Of a DNA stretch of 64,000 nt, positions 59,859 through 64,000 are shown one piece after another. Under the pieces are notes generated by a model that saw only the letters and a list, made by a program, of their open reading frames with translations, searched no databases and was not told the origin of the DNA. The DNA comes from Arenimonas oryziterrae DSM 21050 = YC6267 (lineage in GTDB: Bacteria > Pseudomonadota > Gammaproteobacteria > Xanthomonadales > Xanthomonadaceae), in assembly GCF_000420545.1 (NCBI RefSeq), contig NZ_ATVD01000003.1:62001-126000 (forward strand), read 5' to 3'. The position numbers were made by a program, and so were the translations under genes. Positions within the stretch are counted from its first letter, which is position 1. Each line of letters starts with the position of its first letter.

Positions 59859-61537
59859 TGTCGGCGCCCCTGTCCCCGGTGGAAACCCTCAAGGCGAACA
59901 GTCGCGGCCTGCGCGGCACGCTGACCGACAGCCTCGCCGATCCGGTCACCGGTGCGCTGCGCGAAGGCGATGCCCAACTGCTGAAGTTCCACGGCAGCTA
60001 CCAGCAGGACGATCGCGACGTGCGCGAAGAGCGGCGCCGGCAGAAGCTCGAGCCCGCCTATAGCTTCATGATCCGCACGCGCCTGCCCGGCGGCGTCGCC
60101 ACGCCGGCGCAATGGCTCGCGCTCGACGCGATCGCTCGCCGCTACGGCAACCAGACCTTGCGCCTGACCACGCGTCAGGCCTTCCAGGTGCACGGCATCA
60201 TCAAGCGCGATCTCAAGCCGACGATCGCGGCGATCAATCAAAGCCTGGTCGACACCGTCGCTGCCTGCGGCGACGTCAACCGCAATGTCATGACCAGCGC
60301 TAACCCGGTCGAGTCGCGTGCGCATGCGGCCGTGTACGCAGCGGCGGTCGCGCTGTCCGAACACCTGCTGCCGCACACGCGTGCCTATCACGAAATCTGG
60401 CTCGACGAGCAACAGATCGTCGGCGCCGACGAATCCGAACCGGTGTATGGGCCGACTTATCTGCCCCGCAAGTTCAAGATCGGCATCGCCGTGCCGCCCA
60501 GCAACGACGTCGATGTGTTCAGCCAGGACCTGGGCTTCATCGCGATCCTCGACGCGCACGGCGACCTGCTCGGCTACAACCTGCTCGCCGGCGGCGGCAT
60601 GGGCAGCACGCACGGCGACGCCCGCACCTATCCGCGATTGGCCGACGTGCTGGGTTTCATCGCGCCGGACCAGTTGGTCGCTGCAGCCGAGGCGGTACTG
60701 ACCACGCAGCGCGACTTCGGCAACCGCAGCGATCGCAAGCTCTCGCGCTTGAAGTACACGATCGACAAACTCGGTCTCGACGGGTTCCGCGCGGAAGTCG
60801 AACGCCGGCTCGGCACAGCACTGGCACCGGCACACGGGTTCTCTTTCAGCCACAACGGCGATCGCTTCGGCTGGACTGCCGGCTACGACGGCCGTTGGCA
60901 TCTGACCCTGCGCATCGAAAGCGGTCGCGTGCAGGGCGCCGCACTCGACGGGCTGCGCGAGATCGCCGCGAGCCATGGCGGCGATTTCCGCCTGACGCCG
61001 AACCAGAACCTGATCATCGCCAACGTCGCCGACGACCAGCGCTCGCGTATCGATGAACTGGTCGCGCACTACCATCTCGACGGCCATCTGCACGCGACGC
61101 CGCTGCGCCGATTCGCACTCGCCTGCGTGGCGCTGCCGACCTGCACGCTGGCGATGGCCGAGGCCGAGCGGTACCTGCCGGCGTTTCTCGACCAGGCCGA
61201 AGCGCTGCTCGACACGCATGGTCTGCGCGACGCACCGATCCTGCTGCGCCTGTCGGGTTGCCCGAACGGCTGCTCGCGTCCGTATCTGGGCGAGATCGCG
61301 CTCGTCGGCAAAGGCCCGGGCCGCTACAACCTGCACCTGGGCGCGGATTTCCAGGGCCGCCGGCTCAATCGTCTGTATCGCGAAAACCTCGCCGAAGCCG
61401 AAATCCTCGCCGCACTCGATCCCCTGCTTGCGCGCTATGCCGCCGAACGCACGGACGCGGAAGGCTTCGGCGATTTCCTGCTGCGCGCCGGCCTGCTGCC
61501 GGCGCCGGCCATCATTCCCACGGAGTTAGTGTCATGA
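59858..61537 (+). CDS. cysI: Assimilatory sulfite reductase hemoprotein (beta subunit)
   Basis: 559-residue enzyme reducing sulfite to sulfide with six electrons, using siroheme bridged to [4Fe-4S]. Cluster ligands are visible as CVALPTC and GCPNGC. Siroheme/sulfite contacts include [14 protein letters not shown] and CGDVNRNVM. Length is typical. Start ATG 59858 overlaps the cysJ stop by one base; the stop overlaps the cysH start by ATGA. Cytoplasmic, forms a complex with CysJ. Confidence 0.97.
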   Translation: MSAPLSPVETLKANSRGLRGTLTDSLADPVTGALREGDAQLLKFHGSYQQDDRDVREERRRQKLEPAYSFMIRTRLPGGVATPAQWLALDAIARRYGNQTLRLTTRQAFQVHGIIKRDLKPTIAAINQSLVDTVAACGDVNRNVMTSANPVESRAHAAVYAAAVALSEHLLPHTRAYHEIWLDEQQIVGADESEPVYGPTYLPRKFKIGIAVPPSNDVDVFSQDLGFIAILDAHGDLLGYNLLAGGGMGSTHGDARTYPRLADVLGFIAPDQLVAAAEAVLTTQRDFGNRSDRKLSRLKYTIDKLGLDGFRAEVERRLGTALAPAHGFSFSHNGDRFGWTAGYDGRWHLTLRIESGRVQGAALDGLREIAASHGGDFRLTPNQNLIIANVADDQRSRIDELVAHYHLDGHLHATPLRRFALACVALPTCTLAMAEAERYLPAFLDQAEALLDTHGLRDAPILLRLSGCPNGCSRPYLGEIALVGKGPGRYNLHLGADFQGRRLNRLYRENLAEAEILAALDPLLARYAAERTDAEGFGDFLLRAGLLPAPAIIPTELVS

Positions 61538-62250
61538 CCTTGCCCGATCCCGTTGCTGCGGCCGAGGACGGCCGCGCGCTCGCCGAACTCAACCGCTGGC
61601 TGGGCGATCGCAGCGCCGAACAACGCGTCGCCTGGGCGCTGGAGTCGCTGTCCGGCGGCCATGCGCTGTCCTCGAGTTTCGGCGCGCAGGCCGCGGTGTC
61701 CCTGCATCTGCTGGCGACGCAGAAACCGGACATCCCGGTCATCCTCATCGACACCGGCTACATGTTTCCCGAGACCTACCGCTTCGTCGACGAGCTCGGC
61801 GCGCGCCTGTCCCTGAACCTGCACGTGTATCGCCCGCGCATCAGCCGCGCGTGGATGGAAGCGCGGCACGGCCATTTGTGGGAACAGGGCGTCGAGGGCA
61901 TCACGCGCTACAACCAGTTGCGCAAGGTCGAACCGATGCAGCGCGCGCTGCAGGAACTGGGCATCCGCACCTGGTTCGCCGGCCTGCGTCGCAAACAATC
62001 CGAGAGCCGCGCACAGACCGATTTCCTCGAACTGCGCGACGGCCGCTGGAAAGTGCACCCGCTCGCCGACTGGAGCGATCGCGACGTCTGGGACTATCTG
62101 AAGAAGCACGACCTGCCCTACAACCCGCTCTGGCACGAAGGCTACGTCTCGATCGGCGACACCCACAGCACGCGCCGCTGGGAACCGGGCATGCGCGAGG
62201 AAGACACCCGTTTCGCCGGACTCGTGCGCGAGTGCGGCATCCACAACTAG
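61534..62250 (+). CDS. cysH: PAPS reductase (thioredoxin-dependent)
   Basis: 238-residue enzyme reducing PAPS to sulfite. The phosphate loop is [11 protein letters not shown] near residue 47; the middle has [13 protein letters not shown]. The C-terminal catalytic Cys is in ECGIHN. The Cys-Cys pairs that bind an FeS cluster in APS reductases are absent ([12 protein letters not shown]), so it is the PAPS type. It then needs cysC, which is not in this window. Third gene of cysJIH. It converges on cysB, 7 nt away. Confidence 0.96.
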   Translation: MTLPDPVAAAEDGRALAELNRWLGDRSAEQRVAWALESLSGGHALSSSFGAQAAVSLHLLATQKPDIPVILIDTGYMFPETYRFVDELGARLSLNLHVYRPRISRAWMEARHGHLWEQGVEGITRYNQLRKVEPMQRALQELGIRTWFAGLRRKQSESRAQTDFLELRDGRWKVHPLADWSDRDVWDYLKKHDLPYNPLWHEGYVSIGDTHSTRRWEPGMREEDTRFAGLVRECGIHN

Positions 62251-62257
62251 CGCGCCA

Positions 62258-63247
62258 TCACGCCTCGGCGTTGACCTGCGGAAACCGCCAGCGCGGCCAC
62301 TGCACCGGATCGATGAGCAGCGGTTCGCCGTCCTCGATCGCGCTGCGCAGATCGCGCGCATGCAATTGCGGCAGCAAGGTGGTGATCAGGGCCTGGGTGT
62401 AGTCGCGCAGGACGCGGTCGCGACGCAGCAGCAGCCAGGTCGTGCAGGTCGGCAGCAGATCCTCGGCCGGCAGCACCACCAGATCGACGTCGTCGGGCGT
62501 GACCGCCATCTCGGCGAGAATGCCGACGCCGAAACCCGCGCGCACATAGGTCTTGATCAGATCGGCATCGCGCGCGGTGACCGCGAGACTGGGCTCGAGA
62601 CCGGCGGCGACGAAGGCGCGGCGCAGCGAGGATTCCGGCTCGCGGCTCGATTCGTAACTCACCAGCGGGTACTGCGCGAGATCGGCCAGCGTCAGGCGCC
62701 GGCCGAGCGCGGCCAACGCATGCCCGCGCGGCACCAGGACCACGCGCTCCCAGCGATAGATCGGCAGCGCGAGATCGGCGGCGGGCGCGGCACCGGCGGT
62801 GCTGACGATGGCGATTTCCGCTTCGCCGCGCGCCAGGCGCGCCAGCGATTCGCTGTCGCCGCCCGGCGTGAGGTGCACGGCGACTTGCGGGAAGTTGCGG
62901 TTCAGCGCTGCCAGCGCGATCGGCAGCGCGTAGCGCGCCTGCGTATGCGTCGTGGCGATGTGCAGTTCGCCCTGGGTGTCGCGGCGCAGGTTCGCGGCGA
63001 GCGCACGGATGTTCGAGGCTTCGGCGAGCAGGTTGCGCGCATGCACGATGACTTGCTGGCCGGCAGGCGTGATCGCCTCGAGGCTGCGCGCGCGGCGCGT
63101 GAAAAGAATGAAACCAAGCTCGTCTTCGAGCTGCTTGAGCTGCTTGGACAGGCCAGGCTGGGTCGCATGGACCTTGGCCGCGGCGAGCGTGATGTTCAGG
63201 CCGGAATCGGCGATGGCGACGAGATAGCGAAGTTGGGTCAGGGTCAT
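62258..63247 (-). CDS. cysB: LysR-type regulator CysB
   Basis: 329-residue activator of sulfate assimilation. The HTH is at the N-terminus (LRYLVAIADSGLNITLAAAK, TQPGLSKQLKQLEDELG). The effector domain contains IATTHTQARYALP and DADLIKTYVRAGFGVGI, both diagnostic of CysB/Cbl; CysB binds O-acetylserine as inducer. It is convergent to cysH and divergent from cysG. Likely targets are cysJIH and cysG, which share an upstream box. Confidence 0.92.
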   Translation of the reverse strand: MTLTQLRYLVAIADSGLNITLAAAKVHATQPGLSKQLKQLEDELGFILFTRRARSLEAITPAGQQVIVHARNLLAEASNIRALAANLRRDTQGELHIATTHTQARYALPIALAALNRNFPQVAVHLTPGGDSESLARLARGEAEIAIVSTAGAAPAADLALPIYRWERVVLVPRGHALAALGRRLTLADLAQYPLVSYESSREPESSLRRAFVAAGLEPSLAVTARDADLIKTYVRAGFGVGILAEMAVTPDDVDLVVLPAEDLLPTCTTWLLLRRDRVLRDYTQALITTLLPQLHARDLRSAIEDGEPLLIDPVQWPRWRFPQVNAEA

Positions 63248-63343
63248 GTCGGGGTCGATCGGGTAGGCGGCGGGTCGGGTCGGCGGGCGGCGGTGCGGGC
63301 GGACATGCGACAGGTGGCGGGCTTCATATATCGCTCCATCTTT

Positions 63344-63362
63344 ATAAAAGGATATGTCAATC
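63344..63362. promoter_or_regulatory. Shared box between cysB and cysG
   Basis: ATAAAAGGATATGTCAATC in the 247-bp divergent gap. Nine bases, AAAGGATAT, are identical to the box upstream of cysJ, and the following TCA(T/A)TCC is nearly so. AT-rich in a GC-rich region. Probable operator for CysB autoregulation and cysG. Confidence 0.5.
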
Positions 63363-63494
63363 CTAGCGGGCCCTCCGGCCGCTGTCCAGACGGCTCCCGC
63401 CATATGCCCGGGCGGAATGTCACCAGAGCGGACGGTCATTTCCGCGCACCGCGCGCGCTCGGTAGTTTCGAGGCCTGTCCTCCGGAATCCGTCC

Positions 63495-64000
63495 ATGACC
63501 GCGCCCCTGTTTCCGCTGTTCGCCGACCTGCAGGACCGCGCCGTACTCGTGGTCGGTGGCGGCAGCGTGGCCGCGCGCAAGGTCGAGGCCCTGCTCGGCG
63601 CGGGCGCGCGCATCACCGTCGGCGCACCGTCCCTGGACGCGCGTCTGCACGCGCTCGCCGAGGCCGGCACGATCATCCATCGCGCAGGCAACTTCGTTCC
63701 GGACTGGCTCGACACCGTTTGGCTCGCGGTGGCGGCGACCGATGATCGCGCGGTCAATCGCGCGGTCGCCGATGCCGGCGCCGCGCGTCGGGTGTTCGTC
63801 AATGTCGTCGACGATGCCGAGCTCTCCAGTTTCCAGGTGCCCTCGCTGATCGATCGCGGCCCGCTGCAGATCGCGATCTCCACGCGCGGCGCGGCACCGA
63901 TGCTCGCGCGGCATCTGCGCGAAACCCTGGAGGCGCAGTTCGACGCGTCCCTCGGCGTGTTGACCGAGCTGTTAGGCAAACACCGCCGCAAGATCCGCAC
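63495..64000 (+). CDS. cysG: Siroheme synthase CysG (N-terminal part)
   Basis: 168 residues are visible before the window edge. This is the Met8-like precorrin-2 dehydrogenase/ferrochelatase domain: NAD motif [36 protein letters not shown], and [20 protein letters not shown]; the catalytic-Asp region is intact. The usual CysG adds a uroporphyrinogen methyltransferase domain, which would lie beyond the edge, so a stand-alone Met8-type enzyme is possible. It supplies siroheme to CysI. Confidence 0.88.
   Translation, partial: MTAPLFPLFADLQDRAVLVVGGGSVAARKVEALLGAGARITVGAPSLDARLHALAEAGTIIHRAGNFVPDWLDTVWLAVAATDDRAVNRAVADAGAARRVFVNVVDDAELSSFQVPSLIDRGPLQIAISTRGAAPMLARHLRETLEAQFDASLGVLTELLGKHRRKIR

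Overview
The window is a high-GC gammaproteobacterial chromosome segment, probably from the order Lysobacterales/Xanthomonadales (Lysobacter, Dokdonella or Rhodanobacteraceae-like). The grounds are the very GC-rich third codon positions, the gene orders esterase-algZ-algR-hemC, rsmB-fmt-def/LysM-dprA-smg-topA and metX-metB-hom, the palindromic repeats common in this order, and the families present. Coding density is very high. Many genes overlap by ATGA, GTGA or TGATG, which suggests translational coupling. There is no prophage, insertion sequence, CRISPR array or rRNA. One tRNA gene, tRNA-Ile2(CAU), is present.

Layout. 1-4.1 kb: two S9 serine peptidases on the minus strand (oligopeptidase B, cut by the window edge, and a prolyl-oligopeptidase-like enzyme) and a small membrane protein. 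4.1-6.6 kb: a lipocalin, then a patatin-like phospholipase coupled to a WYL regulator. 6.7-11.4 kb: a three-gene molybdoenzyme (catalytic, FeS and DmsC-type anchor subunits), best read as a SoeABC-type cytoplasmic sulfite dehydrogenase. A REP-like repeat lies in frame inside its catalytic subunit. 11.4-15.5 kb: hemC, algR, algZ, an esterase and a DUF1203 gene. 15.5-18.1 kb: tRNA-Ile2, rpoD and dtd. 18.2-21.2 kb: an LpxL-type acyltransferase and two bacterial-PH-domain membrane proteins. 21.2-24 kb: trkH and trkA. 24-27.6 kb: three glycosyltransferases. 27.6-37 kb: rsmB-fmt-def, then LysM, dprA, smg, GYF/RDD and topA. 37-46 kb: amidohydrolase, DUF4124, SDR, small lipoprotein, sppA, MATE exporter, DUF3667, DUF4286 and DUF3106. 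46-47.4 kb: a degenerate sigma-factor-like/membrane fusion, then a 424-bp gap with DnaA-box-like sites and several hairpins. 47.4-54.2 kb: priA, ndh, a VanW-glycosyltransferase fusion, a Coa1-like protein and rpoH preceded by a CIRCE-like operator. 54.4-64 kb: a sulfur amino-acid block, with a SAM-I riboswitch-controlled metX-metB-hom operon divergent from cysJIH, a convergent cysB, and the start of cysG.

How the parts work together. The right end is a coherent sulfate-assimilation and methionine region. CysG makes siroheme for CysI, CysH makes sulfite, CysJI reduces it to sulfide, CysB probably regulates, and the Met genes use reduced sulfur under SAM feedback. The SoeABC-like enzyme at the left could oxidise surplus sulfite. 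The most unusual items are the in-frame repeat in the molybdoenzyme, the structured DnaA-box gap before priA, the VanW-GT fusion with a Cys/His knuckle, the sigma-like membrane fusion, and the CIRCE-like site at rpoH. All calls come from reading the sequence; no database search was run.
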